DNA of 64,000 bases from Paralvinella palmiformis (Eukaryota > Annelida > Polychaeta > Terebellida > Alvinellidae). A program made the translations under genes and the position numbers. This document shows positions 1-44,022 of this stretch, piece by piece; the stretch's first letter is position 1; each line of letters begins with the position of its first letter. The stretch is taken from NCBI GenBank assembly GCA_025642065.1, contig JAODUP010000189.1, positions 438,001-502,000 of the forward strand, in the 5' to 3' direction. A model generated the notes under the pieces. The model searched no databases. It was not told the DNA's origin and saw nothing but the letters and a program-made list of their open reading frames with translations.

Positions 1-1873
1 TTAAATGCGTGCGATCGCAGAGTCACTGACCCAGTCAGTGGGAAGAGATCCCTGACAGTGGCTTTAAGTTTAATATAGCCACTTCTTTGTCTTCGCCGGT
101 CAGTGATCTCTTCACGGGACTCGGGAGAGATCATTGACTGTGATTGTCTGTTGTTTCGATAACAAAGTCATATCCATCATCTGTTTAAAGCAACCATATC
201 TGCGTTTCTGTGCTTTGATCACTCGCTTGTTACCACCAGTAGAGGCCTAGCCTTAGGGCTGTGGATCTGTGCTGACAGGTCACTTTACTGGTCTGATAAG
301 ACAGGTTTTACTTATCAGACCAGTAAATTATTGGATACAAACAGATGGAGGCTAATAACCTCATCAAATATCAGAAATAATTTCATATACTGGATTAAAA
401 GTGACGTAAAGCATATAAACAAACAAGATATATTACCTACAATTATGAAAACTTTTGATTTACTTATTACATGATTGATATAAATAAAAACACATAGAGC
501 TAGGTATGATTTGTATGTCTTGGTGATGGCTGACCATGCTGCTGTACCTGAACTATGTAGAAAAATAACACGTATTATGATGATGTCATTTGTGAAAGAA
601 AGACATTCCACATTTCCAGTATGTTTTATCAAATAACTCACACATTATCATATGTCAGTCACTGAGACAAAATTTAAATATTTTTCATCAACACAGTTTT
701 TTTTATATATAGACAGATTCCTGGTTGTCTGGTAATGAGCACATTTAATTCAACCAAATGTTATAATTACTTTGCCACACTCTCAAGCAGTTTAATTTTA
801 TTACCCTCATCTGGTACCATGTGTGACCATACCTGACTGTTGGCAACAGGTCCATTTAATGGGCTAGTCATTATAGTCAGTTTATGATCAATGATAAAGT
901 CCATCTAACATAGTTACAATTATAAAGTGTTAACAATAATGTGAATATTTAATTACCTGTCCCGTAATTGGGTAAATTATATTGGCTCTGATATGAGTGA
1001 TTGGAGGTGAGTTTTATTGTCTGCATCACAGTACATTGAATGGGCTTGAGTAGAAGAAGTAACACAAAGTGGCTTTCATTATTGGTGACTGGTTAATATC
1101 TCTGAGCTAATTCTAACATTGCCTACTAGTACTAGTAGTCAGCATTGTATCAGTGACAAGATGGTGGTATGGAACGCAAAAGGACCTTGATTCATATCCA
1201 CCTATTGTGTACCTCTCGGTAGTTGAGGATCATGTTGGATTGTACAGGTCTCATTGGTAGAAGTGTGAAATGCTTCGTTATAAACAGGCTGTTCTTAGTT
1301 CTGCTGTGCTGAATTTATGTTATGAGCAAAATTAAAAGGAATGTACTTCATTACATAGATTGTAATTTCTGACAGTGATTATTAAAAAATATATATATAT
1401 AGATAAGATACTGTTCATCAGATCTTCATAGACAGCTGAGGATGTTTATAATACATAGGCATACCAATTATCAGGTTAGTTATGCTCATGTTATGTTTGG
1501 TGCAATGTTTACGCCTTGACTTGACAGTGTTTTACGTTAGTTGGTTAAATGTTTACATGTTGGTGCAAACTAGCCTTATTAGATATCTTATTCAGCTGCT
1601 GTGATTTTCACACATTCTCTAGAATATTTATCAGTATTCTGTTGTTGGTAGGTTGTAATCTTGAAAGTGTTTGTGGGCTCACTTTTGTGGGTTTTAGGGA
1701 GACTTGCACAGTCAGTGACAAAAAACTGACTGAACAGGAGTGTATGACTGCCATGAGTCAGTTACATAGAGTAGTTATTCTCTGAACTTCATTTAAAGTG
1801 GTCGTATTATTGGTAATGCTGTAGGCGTTTTGAAGAGGCTAGGGTTAACGTACATTGATCCATTACAAACATG

Positions 1874-2057
1874 CGGGGCGCCTCCGTGGTCTAGCTGTAG
1901 CGTGTTGGACCACAGATCACTACCACCCGTGTTTGAATCTCGGTGTGGGTATATCTAAAAAAATTCGTCTTTGACTTCGCTTCATTACCTTCGGAGGTCG
2001 CTCGGCCCATTTAGCCTATTATGCCAAGAAAAGTGGCTATAAAACACCAACAATCAT
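1874..2057 (+). mobile_element. tRNA-derived SINE, main family, complete with target duplication
   Basis: Head GCGCCTCCGTGGTCTAGC carries an A-box-like sequence and GTTTGAATCTC a B box. The conserved body includes GCTTCATTACCTTCGGAGG, then CGGCCCATTTAGCC, and a tail near (ATC)n. It is flanked by perfect 13-bp direct repeats CATTACAAACATG at 1861-1873 and 2058-2070, so the ends are exact. Confidence 0.93.
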
Positions 2058-2270
2058 CATTACAAACATGTGACTAGCCATTACATGATAACAACATACA
2101 CTCATTAGTATTCATCGGAGATATGAAAGTGAGGTTTTGGTGAGTTAATGCTCAGATAAAAATGTACTGTTTGGCTTTAACACTAACAGTTGCATGATTT
2201 AGGTGGCTGACAAATACCAGCTGCCATTGAGTCTCTTAATTTAAACACAGATTAAATTTGGCTGTCAGGG

Positions 2271-2353
2271 GTTTCATCTTTTATTTGGCTTCATTACCTT
2301 TGGATGTTGCTTGACCCATCTAGCCTGCAACGTGCACAGAAAGTATCTGTAAC
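2271..2353 (+). mobile_element. SINE 3' fragment, main family
   Basis: Matches only the body of the main SINE: GTTTCATCTT, then GGCTTCATTACCTTTGGA, and a diverged GTGCACAGAAAG. The tRNA-like head is missing. Confidence 0.7.
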
Positions 2354-2948
2354 AAGAGCAACACTTAATTAACGGTTGTGGTTGTCAGTTTCTTTCGGAT
2401 ATTTAGTACTGTGACTTATCCAGTTTCCAAGCAGGTTACAACATCTCCCTAACAATTGTAATTATCTGACATAACAATTATAATTTTTTTATTATTTTGA
2501 AATAAATGGGATCTGAGAAATATTAAGTATTACAATATTAGAATGCTGACGGTGATAATAAGGTGAAAGTTGATTAAAGAGTTGTATTTGACCAAAATTA
2601 GTTTTTAAGACGAGGAGGGTCTTATTAAATATAAAACAAATGTATACATATATAGGGATACATATGTATTCAGTTTAAATTGCTTCAGAGTTATAATTAT
2701 AATGATGTGTATGTGCAGGTCTGAATGTGATTTGAGTATATCAGCTTGCAAGTACAATAACTTATTTGTTACACACTGTTTGGTAGGTACAATTCATGTG
2801 TGTCCCCCACCGCATACCATAACCCCCACTAAGACCTGGCTCTAGTATAATAAATGGTTTTTGAACAGGGGTGCTCTTCTAAGTCAGGTATATTAATAGT
2901 GCTGTCATCCAGGAGCACTGAAATGTTGCTGTCTTATAGTTATAACCA

Positions 2949-3065
2949 CCTTTGTGCACCGGATAGGCTAAATGGGCCTCCAAAGGTAACAAGACCAGTG
3001 AAAGATGAAACACCCTTCACTTCAGACACAGCAAGGTCCGGATTGAACCATTCTACTATTCATGC
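2949..3065 (-). mobile_element. Diverged SINE copy, reverse orientation
   Basis: Reverse-strand match to the body (TTTGTGCACC, GGCTAAATGGGCC, CTCCAAAGGTAA, GATGAAACACCCTTCA), then a diverged region with GGATTGAACC that may be the B box. An open frame across 2854-3279 is formed by this repeat and is not a gene. Confidence 0.65.
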
Positions 3066-3899
3066 TGGTGGATGTGCTCACCAGGGGGGTACCAAATTAA
3101 GCAGCAGACATTTTAATCACACCCCTTTCCCCCAGATAGTTGTTCATAATGGCAGGTGGTCATTATTCATGGTATCCTTGCCCTCTCTGTGTGTGTCAGT
3201 GCCTCAAAACTCATTCAATTTAATAAAAGAAGTCCATCTCAGTGTTCTTGGTGATAGATTACCAGTGTGTTATCAGTGAAGGTATGATCTATTGGAGATA
3301 GCTGGTGTGGTGGTGTAACTTGTACAGAACAGAAGGGATTGTATGAGATTTGATGTCTCCGCTCCTGGTAAAGAGTTGCGGTTTTTCAATATTTATCTCT
3401 TTAAAATGTATGTCACTACCAGCAGATTTACGAGTAAATCAGTATAAGTGGGGTAATTTTTTTGTTCAATCAATGTTGAAATGATGTAATAATATTAACA
3501 AGTGACAAATATAGATTTTGCCAGATGTTTAGTTCATGGTGCTGTTCATTGGCATGTTTGCTGTGTGAAATAAAACTGAATTGGAAGTAGCCAGTTGTAC
3601 AAGATCTGAAAGGTGGTCAGTAGCATTGTACACATAATATAGTGCTATACCTGAACTGGTTCCAGATTCCATTTCTTGTGCACCTCAGAAAGGTAAACAC
3701 TGTATATATGGTAACAATAATAGCCAAAGTGGCAGTTTTTTACTTGGCTGGCAACCTCAAATGAGGGAGACACGTGTAATTTATAGCTTCCCCACAGAGA
3801 CTAATACTAAATTAATTTAGAATAGATGGCAATTTTGGTGGAGAAAACCTTGCCAGTTTCCTGGCTGGATGAAAACATGCTACTATAGTTTCATGGCTT

Positions 3900-3985
3900 T
3901 GGGGCGAACCTGCGATCTCCCACACAAAATGACCATAGCCATAGGTAAATAGTTTCACTCTCTACCCATGTGGCCAATATAGGTG
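3900..3985 (-). mobile_element. Possible tRNA-headed SINE fragment
   Basis: On the reverse strand a TGGGTAGAGAGTGA A-box-like sequence is followed about 45 bp later by GCAGGTTCGCCCC, a B-box-like sequence. No second copy was identified, so the call is weak. Confidence 0.35.
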
Positions 3986-4372
3986 TCTGATTATAGTATA
4001 GAAGAATGGTTAAACAAAAGTAGTGGGACCATGTAATCACATGGTTTTAATTACAAATACAATCACTGGATTAATCAATCAGAAATGATTTTATAAATTT
4101 TATTGTTATGACCAATAATTAAATGATCTCATCATGAATTCTATATTTTTTATTCAACTGTGGGTGGGTGTAGTTGTAAAGGGGATATGGATGAAACACT
4201 TTTAGATCTATGGCAGGAAAGAATTTTCATGCTTCAGTTGGGGTTGAGCAGGTGTGGGAATGTAAAGGTCAGACGTAGATGGAATGTTTTGGAATCGTTA
4301 GAGAGGAACGGATAACATTATATAATAACATCAGCATTATTTGAATACAACCTTTTTGGTGGGCATTGTTTG

Positions 4373-4523
4373 CAGGGATTAGAGTTTTTCCGGTGTTTAC
4401 CGGGTTTCCGTTTTTTCTACTGGAAACCCCAATTTTATCCCCACACCACCAGGTGCATGTGGCTCAGTTAGCGCTGCTTTCCTTCTTTTAGTTTTTTTTG
4501 TTCAAATGCCACTCTCATGCCTG
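4373..4523. mobile_element. TIR element (MITE), CAGGSATGAGAGT family, copy 1
   Basis: Begins CAGGGATTAGAGT and ends ACTCTCATGCCTG, which are near-perfect inverted ends of 13 bp. The interior has TTTACCGGGTTTCC, TTTTATCCCCACACC and GGTGCATGTGGCTCAGTTAG, shared with copies at 4907-5079, 6325-6563 and 31671-31900. No coding capacity. Confidence 0.8.
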
Positions 4524-4770
4524 TGTTTACTTTTGTTCGATCCCTGCATTCAACTGAGCTGGTATGCAGAGTTTGAAACAACCAATTGGATAAGCTTCTG
4601 TCTTAACACTGGGACTCGAATCTGGAACCTCTGCGAATCTGTTTGTCAGTTTTATGAACAGGGGCGTGATCTATCAGTACTTAAGGCTTATGGTGTGGGT
4701 GGTATGAAATCAAGGACCAGTGTGCTCCTTGATTTACTAATTCCAACTGCGTTAGTATCCGGAACAGTGA

Positions 4771-36141
<31,371 letters not shown>

Positions 36142-36717
36142 GTAAGTTTGTTGTTTTTCTCTTCTCATTGTCTCTCATGATGGTGAATCTTTATGTGGAT
36201 TGGAAACACCTTGATGGAGCTACCGATAGCGGTATCAAGTTACAGTTAATCTCAGAATGCAGATTTTGTGGTCTTTATTGGAAGTTTTTTTGTGCACTGA
36301 ATTTTCTCATTCATTGAGTTCTCTTGTGCCCAGCTAGAGGCTTTGTTTGTGATTGGTATGGCATAATTTGGTGGATGCCTGTTCGTGTACCCAGGAATGG
36401 ATTGGATTCTAACGAGCAGTTATGTAATAGAATTTGTTACTATTATGATTTCTGTGAAACTCAGTTGGTACAAAGGATTAGCATTGTTACAGCGATCACC
36501 AGCGCAGCAAATTATATGAATCTATATTGTCTGCGCCACTCGGGCTGATGAATGGATGGGAATTCCATTTGGTTCTCTTCATTTTGCTCACGACTGTGAG
36601 ATGTAACATTGCCTATAAATGTGTGAATTTATGATAGAATATTGTGAAAAGTGAGGATTTTCTAACAAGAAACCTCAGGCATAACATCTGAAACATGTTG
36701 GATTTGGAGTGTATTAT

Positions 36718-36780
36718 CTATATATATATATATATATATATATGCGTGTGTGCGTGCGTGTGTGCGTGCGCGTGTGTGTG
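36718..36780. repeat. (TA)n-(GTGC)n compound microsatellite
   Basis: About 13 TA units followed by GTGC/GT steps. Confidence 0.95.
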
Positions 36781-37061
36781 AAAGGATGAAGATCAGTGAG
36801 ATTAATGATGCCATTATGATTTTCTGTTGCGGAATGCCGTTTCGGTATGATTTAATCATTGGTTTGCCAAAAACCTAAAAACGTTATGATACATTATGGT
36901 GGTTATTGGTACGCATAGGGTGATTATAATAAACATCGTCATTAAGCGCAGCAGCCACCAGTTGCTGTTGGAGCCAAGCTTCTTTACCCATAGCCAGTGT
37001 GATATGCTTCAACAACAAGTAGCTGTTTTGGAGTGTCATTTTTTACCTATAGATGAACTAC

Positions 37062-37213
37062 GGCGCCTCTGTGGTCTAACTGGTAGCACGATTGGCCCTA
37101 GGTCTATAGCACCTGGGTTCAAACCTTATTAGAAGGGTGTTTCATCTTTCACTTTGCTTCGTTACCTTTGGAGGTCGCTTGGCCCATTTAGCCTACCTTG
37201 TGCACAAAAATTG
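37062..37213 (+). mobile_element. tRNA-derived SINE, subfamily B
   Basis: Head GGCGCCTCTGTGGTCTAACTG, middle CTATAGCACCTGGGTTCAAA, body TTTCACTTTGCTTCGTTACC and end CTTGTGCACAAAAATTGC. Same subtype as 12591-12702 and 45941-46115. Confidence 0.87.
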
Positions 37214-37723
37214 CAGTGTTCATGGGTTTGTTTGATGTAGTTCATTGAACCATTACAGATTGGTGTGTGTCAGTTAGTAGCCAAGGATAAGAAAATCCAG
37301 CTTGTTTAGAGTGTGTGACCTTGAGTTATTGATACACTTCCATCATATTGCTACTTTAATGCACTGATGCCATACACTAGCAGAATGGTTTAAACCATCT
37401 GTATGATGTTTTAGTCGGTGTACACATTCAGCTACTGATATGCCTTAAGGTAGTTTCTGCTTTGCCTCAGAGTGTATCACTCTCAGTAATTCAGTAATGT
37501 ATTTGTCACTTGCTGTTAATCATTGGGCAGATGATGCACGCATTGGTACTCACATGCTTTGCCAACCAAAACATAAAAAGGTGAAACACTCTGCACAACA
37601 ATTTTGTTTTATGGAAAAGTAAGAAACCAAATAAAACCTTGTGACCCTGGATCAATAGTGGTACGTCATGATAATAGTTAACTGAAATAAATAGACATTA
37701 GAACAGGTTTAAGCCGTTTGGAA

Positions 37724-37736
37724 GGGGGGGGGGGGG
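37724..37736. repeat. Poly-G run at the composition change
   Basis: Thirteen consecutive G. It lies near the point where CpG density begins to rise. Confidence 0.9.
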
Positions 37737-38124
37737 TTGAGGGTGACATGGTTTGATAATAAGAATCGTATGAGTAAGAAATGGTCATGAAGATGAACCA
37801 TCATGGAATTGTGAGGCCCCGTTATGAACAGTGTCATGTTGTATAAGGCCGATATGGGGATGATGCTCGAGATAAGATAAGATAAATGAGCTTTTTGATT
37901 GGGGCAAGGAGAGAGAGGTAGACATGCTATTTGTTGTAAGGAAATGACAAATGGTGTGGTGGCAGCAATTTGAGATGGAGAAATGGCGCTGATGACCGCA
38001 GAGAGACCGGAAGATGCCGGCTTCGGCATCAGGATGATGGAGCTAGCTAACTGAGGGCCGAGACGTCGTGAAAAGTGACCCCGAAGAAAGGCGGCCATTC
38101 TTTATTGGTCATCATAGTTCAGGG

Positions 38125-38345
38125 ATATCGAGGCCGTCTCGGAGGGCAAATATCTCGGGTTCGAATCTCATTTGCGTGATTGATGGCTGGCCAGTGCACT
38201 CGGCTGTGAACGAGTGCTCCGTGTCCTGGTTCTTTTTGATGGATGGAATTTCTGGCAAATATGGCCACTTACCACATGCTGACCTACGGCAGTGAGACCA
38301 GCGGATGACTGGAGACATTACCGCACGTGCATGGGTCTTTATTGT
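38125..38345 (+). mobile_element. Possible tRNA-headed SINE, other family
   Basis: GGCCGTCTCGGAGGGCAAAT followed by TCGGGTTCGAATCTCATTTG, a clear B box, then a body through CATGGGTCTTTATTGTGG. No second copy seen, so it may instead be a tRNA-like chance match. Confidence 0.4.
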
Positions 38346-38974
38346 GGTAAATTAGTAGCGCATGCGCTGTCAGTGACATCGAAACATTTTATGACCGAGG
38401 ACAGTTTTGTTTTAAGTGACGCCTAGATTGCTAAACGCTCGGTAGATATGGATTAGTGCTGTAATTATAAAGGCCTTAAGAGGGTGAAAGAGGAGAAGCA
38501 TTTTATTAGAATGCTTTTAGATCCTGAATTTACTCCCTTTATTGTATCATTATCTCTTTCCAAAAAACAAACCCAAAGCACCTCAACAACATGGCACTTA
38601 AGAAGGTCACTGCCAAAGCTCAGAACACTGTGAAGCTTTGGATATACTGTTAAGGTTATTTCAAATTTCAATTTCCACTGTTCACCTTTTCTTTATAAGT
38701 TGCACAATAGCCTGTCTATTAGCTGATGTTATGAAATATTTACCTCGATGTGATTTTAATTATGTCCCCTGTGTTACAGTATCAAGTGATACGGCGGTTC
38801 AGATGTCGTGTGGTAGGCCCGCAGACACTCATCATTTTAAATGTACCGAAGCAGACGTTACTGAGGTTTTTTGTTGTTGTATTCATGTCGGCTGTTAGTG
38901 TTACATATTTGGCTGAATTAATAATGAGAATGGCCTTCATACAATTATCTTTCATCGTTCCGTGGGGGAAATAG

Positions 38975-39166
38975 GAAGCCTCCATGGTCTAGCGGTAGCG
39001 TGTTGTACCACAGATCACTACCACTCGTGTTAGAATCTCGCCGTGCGCATCTGAAGGGTGTTTCATCTATGACTTCGCTACATTACCTTTGGAGGTCGCT
39101 CAGCCCATTTAGCCTACCATGTGCACAAAAGTGGCCGTAAAACACCAATCATCATCATCATCATTA
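38975..39166 (+). mobile_element. tRNA-derived SINE, main family, complete, young
   Basis: Head GCCTCCATGGTCTAGCGGTA, B-box region, full body and an (ATC)n tail. Flanks TCCGTGGGGGAAATAG (38959-38974) and TCCGTGCGGGAAATAG (39167-39182) are 16-bp direct repeats with one mismatch. Confidence 0.93.
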
Positions 39167-39182
39167 TCCGTGCGGGAAATAG

Positions 39183-40343
39183 TCGGCTTTGGCCCGTTTC
39201 TCACGATGCGAGTCACAAATGGTGATGTATTCGCTTCTGTTTTGTCTGTTATTTGACAGTGATTCGGCCACTATCTTTTCCCGCCTTTTTTCAATCATTT
39301 AATCAATGAAATTAGCTTGTGAGTCATCCCGCATTCCTCTTCCTTGTTCCACTCGATGTTGCTGCGGCGCTCTACCGACTCGCTAACGATTCTAGTCACC
39401 CCGTCTGCACCACGTGAGCCCCCCCCAACCGTTCATTAAATCCAGTCCGGGAAAATGCAGTCCACGTTTTGTCACAATCAAGTGTTGTTGTGTATTTTGG
39501 AACTGGCAATATTTATTCGTCCTCCACGGCGTGAACCCACCGCGGACAGGGCGGCTACGCGTCCAGCCGAGCCACAAATTAGAACACGCCGTCCACTGCA
39601 ACTCTACACAGCCAATGACCGGCGGCAGTTCTCCACATACCACGATCGTCGCGATGTTGTAATCCGCTAAAACCAAAGGGGTGTTACCCTGTCTTGCCCG
39701 TGGCCGGTGTACAGGATTTATTTTGCCCGGGTGTAGTTAATATGGTCACCGGTGGTAAGCTCTCCTCGCTCGTTTGGCCCGTTTTACTGTGTCAACCTCG
39801 TGCATAAAGCACTCCAATTGCGTTGGCTGCACGTCGGTCACTCGTTATGGCGTGAGAAAAGTGCTCGTCCAGGTTCTCGGGTATGGTCGGCGATCCGGCT
39901 TTATGGAAGCGGACGGCTGGCTTACCAATTAATGGGCACGATGTCAGATGGGGTGATAACTCGGAGGCAGTGTGACCATTTGCCGTGTTGATCAACTCAG
40001 TCAGTAGCTAATAGAGCCACTGGTTAATGGTCATCAGTTGTCGGTGAATGAACCATGGCCGTGGGAATGATTCCTTGTTAGGCGCACTTATCGGACATTG
40101 TAAAGAAGGTGATGCAACGGTGTGGTTGGGCAGGAGCGAGCCGGGGCAATACTAGTATACGTTATGTTGTGAATAACCGATATTTCTATATGACTTCGTT
40201 ATAGGATGGCCTAATCCAGACGGATCCGCGCATTTATAGTTATGGCTCATGTTTTGTCCTCCTCATCGACGTAGCAAAGCTATAGAACCAAGTACGGGCT
40301 TTATTTGGGATCCTCATCGGGGCTGGAGTGTACTCCAGTTCGA
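39183..40343. other. CpG-rich non-coding DNA
   Basis: Clearly CpG-rich, for example around 39360-39620. Several overlapping short open frames on both strands result from the higher GC; none is recognisable. Confidence 0.6.
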
Positions 40344-40536
40344 TGATGATGATGATTAATGTTTTACGGCCACTTTTGTGCACATGGTAAGCTAAATGGG
40401 CCGACAGACCTCCAAAGGTAATGTAGCGAAGTCAAAGATGAGACACCATTCAGATATGCCCACGCTGATGTTCCAGCTCGGGTGGTAGTGATCTGTGGTT
40501 CAACGCGCTACCAGTTACACCACGGAGGCGCTAAAG
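40344..40536 (-). mobile_element. tRNA-derived SINE, main family, reverse orientation
   Basis: Reverse strand: head GCGCCTCCGTGGTGTAACTG, the body, and an (ATC)n tail at the left. Possible target duplication TACTCCAGTTCGA (40331-40343) and TAATGCAGTTCGA (40537-40549) with two mismatches. Confidence 0.9.
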
Positions 40537-40975
40537 TAATGCAGTTCGAGGAAACCATTAGCAGCACCCACTTTTGGCACGGTGGCCGCCATCGTGTGAA
40601 CTCTGACCGGTCCAAATGGGTATCCCATTACACCACATTTCGCTTCACAACTGCTGCGATATTTTATCCCTGCCCTCCTGACATTTTAGTAAGTAGTCCT
40701 TAGATTTTTAAAGGGGTTGCCCCCCCCCCCCCCTGATTCAGTTAGCCTCCATTAAACTAGACTAGAAGTTAACATTGCCTCTGGTTTGAGGAAATCTCCG
40801 AACAGTAATTGGTACAAATCGGAATGCTTTAATCGGCTTTGATCCGTATGTCATCTCTTTGATGGATAACTGGGTCACCGTGATCCCATTACAACCATTG
40901 TCATTTTTCTTGCAATGGCCGTAGCTTATCGGTTAATTATTTTTGATCAGTTAATTAACTTCTTAAATAAATATC

Positions 40976-41158
40976 CCTGGTCTAACTGGTAGTGCGTTGG
41001 ATCACAGATCAGTACCACGTGAATTCGAATCTCGGCGTGGACATATCCGAAGGGTGTTTCATCTTTGGCTTCGCTTCATTACCTTTGGAGGTCGCTCGGC
41101 CCATTTAGAGTACCATGTGCACAAAAGTGTCCGCAAAACATCAATCAGTCAGCAACCA
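40976..41158 (+). mobile_element. tRNA-derived SINE, 5' truncated, perfect target duplication
   Basis: Starts within the head at CTGGTCTAACTGG, B box AATTCGAATCTCGGC, full body to ACAAAAGTGTCCGC. Perfect 15-bp flanks TCTTAAATAAATATC at 40961-40975 and 41159-41173, so the missing first bases were absent when it inserted. Confidence 0.93.
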
Positions 41159-41173
41159 TCTTAAATAAATATC

Positions 41174-42473
41174 ACGTGTTAATTACATTCTGAAGTAACA
41201 GTGTTTTAGCTCAACGGTGCATGATTCCGATTTATACAGCACCATTTTGTTGTCGAGGTTTCAGTCTGCACTTTCTGCTTCGATGTCGTGCTTCGCTTTA
41301 ACGGCAGGCCGACTCACCAACCAACTCACCACCCACCCACCAGAAGCTAATTGTCGTGAAACGTGTGCGCCCATTGCTGGAAGTGTTCCAGCTGTCTGAG
41401 TGTATGAAGGTTGTGCTTTCTGGTTTATAAACGACCCTGTCTCCGATCCAGTTGTGCGATAACGTCTTAACGGTGCCGTGATTGGTTGTTGTGTCGTGGG
41501 ACCAATGACGTAACGTGGCCTCTACAAATCAGCCTACATCTGTTGTGATGATGATTCTTTTCCATGGCGACGTTCCGATGTCGGATTTTTTGTTTGTTCT
41601 ACATTCATCTGGATTATCATCTTTTAGCATCTCGCCACAGACTGGTTCCTCGACCCAGCTGTAGACATTCGCTGGTTGACCCGAGGGAGAGCAGCGCCGT
41701 GAGATACGATGATACAAATGGACTTCCGACCACTGTTGATCCACATCTAAGTCAATCAGGCCCTCCCCCACCTAATGGTGGCTTAATTGAATGTGTGCTA
41801 GATCAGAAGGCCGATGACCTCGGGTACGGAGCCGGCCCACAGTCGGCGTTGGTAAGAGTGACGCGTGTGTGTGCACGCGTGGCGGCTCAGCTGGGCTGCC
41901 GACGTAATGTACTTAAGCCGGGTATTATTTGATCTGGATCAGTCTGCTCAAGCAAAATTCACGCGAACCCAACGAGCAATTAATGACATCCCGGATTTGT
42001 CGAGTTATCATTTCGATGAGTGGCAGGAGTTGGTAATTAAAAATCCGATTTCGGTTCGCTAATTATTGTCTCATCAGAGGGTACCGTGATGCCACTTAGT
42101 GAGATGGGTTTCTGGAAGAACCATTTATCCGGCGCTCTCATGGTACATTGCGTAACAGGACCCATGTTGGTGCGATAAAATCCCGGTAGTGGGCCCCGTC
42201 CGTGGGTTGTTTCATTCATGCACAATAGACTTTAGCCTTGACTATTTTGGTTCTTCTGGTTGTAAACTGTCGGTCCGTGTTCCATGCTTGACCAGAGACC
42301 TGGTTAAACAAAATAACCCCTCTCACGCCGGCTTACTCACCTGTGAACGACACTAAAGAATGAACTAATGGATTCAATTAAATCTGCCTCTGTTTAGTAG
42401 TAATGCTACGTTTATAGCGGGCGTCTGCCGTGTTTGGTTTTCAGCATCGTGGACGTGGTAAATATAAGGTGTT

Positions 42474-42515
<42 letters not shown>

Positions 42516-43796
42516 TTAATTTGCCACCTCTTCCGTGTCAGAGCTAAGCTTAGGAATGGCAATGGCATGACTCAAATCTCACGTTGTTTGTCGGTTTGCG
42601 AGGTTTATGCACGGTGTCCATTTGGTAGATGCCATTTGCAGGTGAGCGGGAGAGGATGGCTTAACGGATAGGTCCCTGCCCTGGGATTCCCGGTACAGGA
42701 AGAGTGGGTACATTAATTAAATCAGCAGCCGTAATCCTGACAGCCGTGTCTTAGGGTGTCCGTATGGATTAATGCTGGCAGAGTTTAGTGTGAGTTCTAC
42801 TGCAGGTGGACTGAATGTTTTGTTTTGTGTTTGTGGCTTATTTCTCCAGTATCTGACTGCAGCATTTGTTTTTATTGTGTGGGGGAGGGATGTGCGTGCG
42901 TGGGTGCATACAAAACAGGCACACCATTTCTCTATGTATTTGTGGATTTCTGAAATTGTTGTCCTGACTACCAAGACCATTTTCTGGCAATGACAACATC
43001 AGTATTTTTAAATGCACGTGATATTGTCGTTGTTATTGTTTAACGTCCTGGATACAGCGCGCATGCGTGTTTATAGTAGCCTTTAGCCCTTGCTAGTGTA
43101 TCTTAATACTCTATCCAGGTGTCGGGATCCAGTTTTCCTTTTTTGTTGTTGTGCGCGCGTCTGTTACACAGCTAATATAATACTGGATCGTCTATGAGTA
43201 TCTCCCGCGTGTATCGTAAGAAGAACTGCATAGTACGGGGCATAGTAATAACAGTCCGTCTCAAAGTTGTCAGCAATCGTACGATAACATGGCCACATGT
43301 GTAAAGCCGCCAACTCCGTATTTTGGTCAATCTGTTACTTCCGTCAGTGTGACAAATAGAAACTGGTCAGAAATAGGAACTCTGTGCCGATTACAAAATA
43401 CAGTTATGACGATCAGTTAGGTTTGGGTTGGTTCACCCTGTGTAATTAGCATTTATAACTGGCATCTCCTGGACCGCCATAATTGTAAATATAATTGATA
43501 CTTGATAATTGAATGTCTCTCCAATGGATACAATTGCCAGTGCTGTTATAATTGAAGTATTCGATTAACGCTCCAGTGCTGACACCTCAGTAGGCACATT
43601 GTTCGGTTTGCCAGTTTACGGCAATTTTACTGTGGTTTTTAAAATAATGTTTAATTTATATCAACCTCCACAAATTGGAGAAAGGACATAGTAAAATGAT
43701 GTAGTGAAGCAATGTTACATGTAAACATTGTAGCAAACATGATTTATAGTGTATAAATCTAAATTACATGTAGAACAACGCGAAATAGGTTTAAAG

Positions 43797-43800
<4 letters not shown>
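41174..43800. other. CpG-rich non-coding DNA
   Basis: No recognised gene or transposon apart from a GA microsatellite (42476-42513). Open frames at 41529-41932 overlap on both strands without domain or splice support. Confidence 0.6.
42476..42513. repeat. (GA)n microsatellite
   Basis: About 19 pure GA units. Confidence 0.96.
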
Positions 43801-43851
<51 letters not shown>

Positions 43852-43852
43852 T
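43801..43852. repeat. (TA)n microsatellite
   Basis: About 25 TA units with one break, immediately before a reverse-oriented SINE copy. Confidence 0.96.
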
Positions 43853-43876
43853 GAAATGATCGGAATATGATGATGT

Positions 43877-44022
43877 ATGGGTAAATGGGCTGAGCGACCT
43901 CCAAATGTAATGGGGCAAAGTGCAAGATAAAACACTCTTCAGACATGCGCACGCCGAGGTTTGAACTCAGATGGTTGAGATATGTGGCCAACCGCGGTAT
44001 CAGCTAGACCACGGAGGCAACT
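43877..44022 (-). mobile_element. tRNA-derived SINE, main family, reverse orientation
   Basis: Reverse strand: head TTGCCTCCGTGGTCTAGCTG, GGTTGGCCACATATCTCAAC, then GAGTTCAAACCTCGGC and body to GGCCCATTTAC-like end. The conserved last segment (GTGCACAAAAGTGG) is missing. Confidence 0.87.

Larger units (their letters stand above)
36142..38124 (+). other. Sequence after the last recognised exon: AT-rich, CpG-poor
   Basis: Follows the exon R donor and is presumed intron. Contains a TA/GT microsatellite (36718-36780), a SINE (37062-37213) and a G run (37724-37736). No CNH-domain exon was recognised on the + strand. Composition starts to change near the G run. Confidence 0.65.

Noticed and set aside
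2854..3279. 141-codon + frame in the upstream intron
   Set aside because: It spans a reverse-oriented SINE; the peptide contains the translated antisense SINE body.
4662..4685. Frame reading GRDLSVLK shortly before exon A, similar to the DIDLSxL segment that precedes DPAGIF in relatives
   Set aside because: It is followed by GCTTAT, not a usable GT donor, its upstream residues do not match, and it sits between two TIR elements. Probably coincidence; the true preceding exon should lie upstream.
40482..40703. 73-codon frame near 40.5 kb
   Set aside because: Its first part is the reverse complement of a SINE head, the same peptide seen near 50.4 kb.
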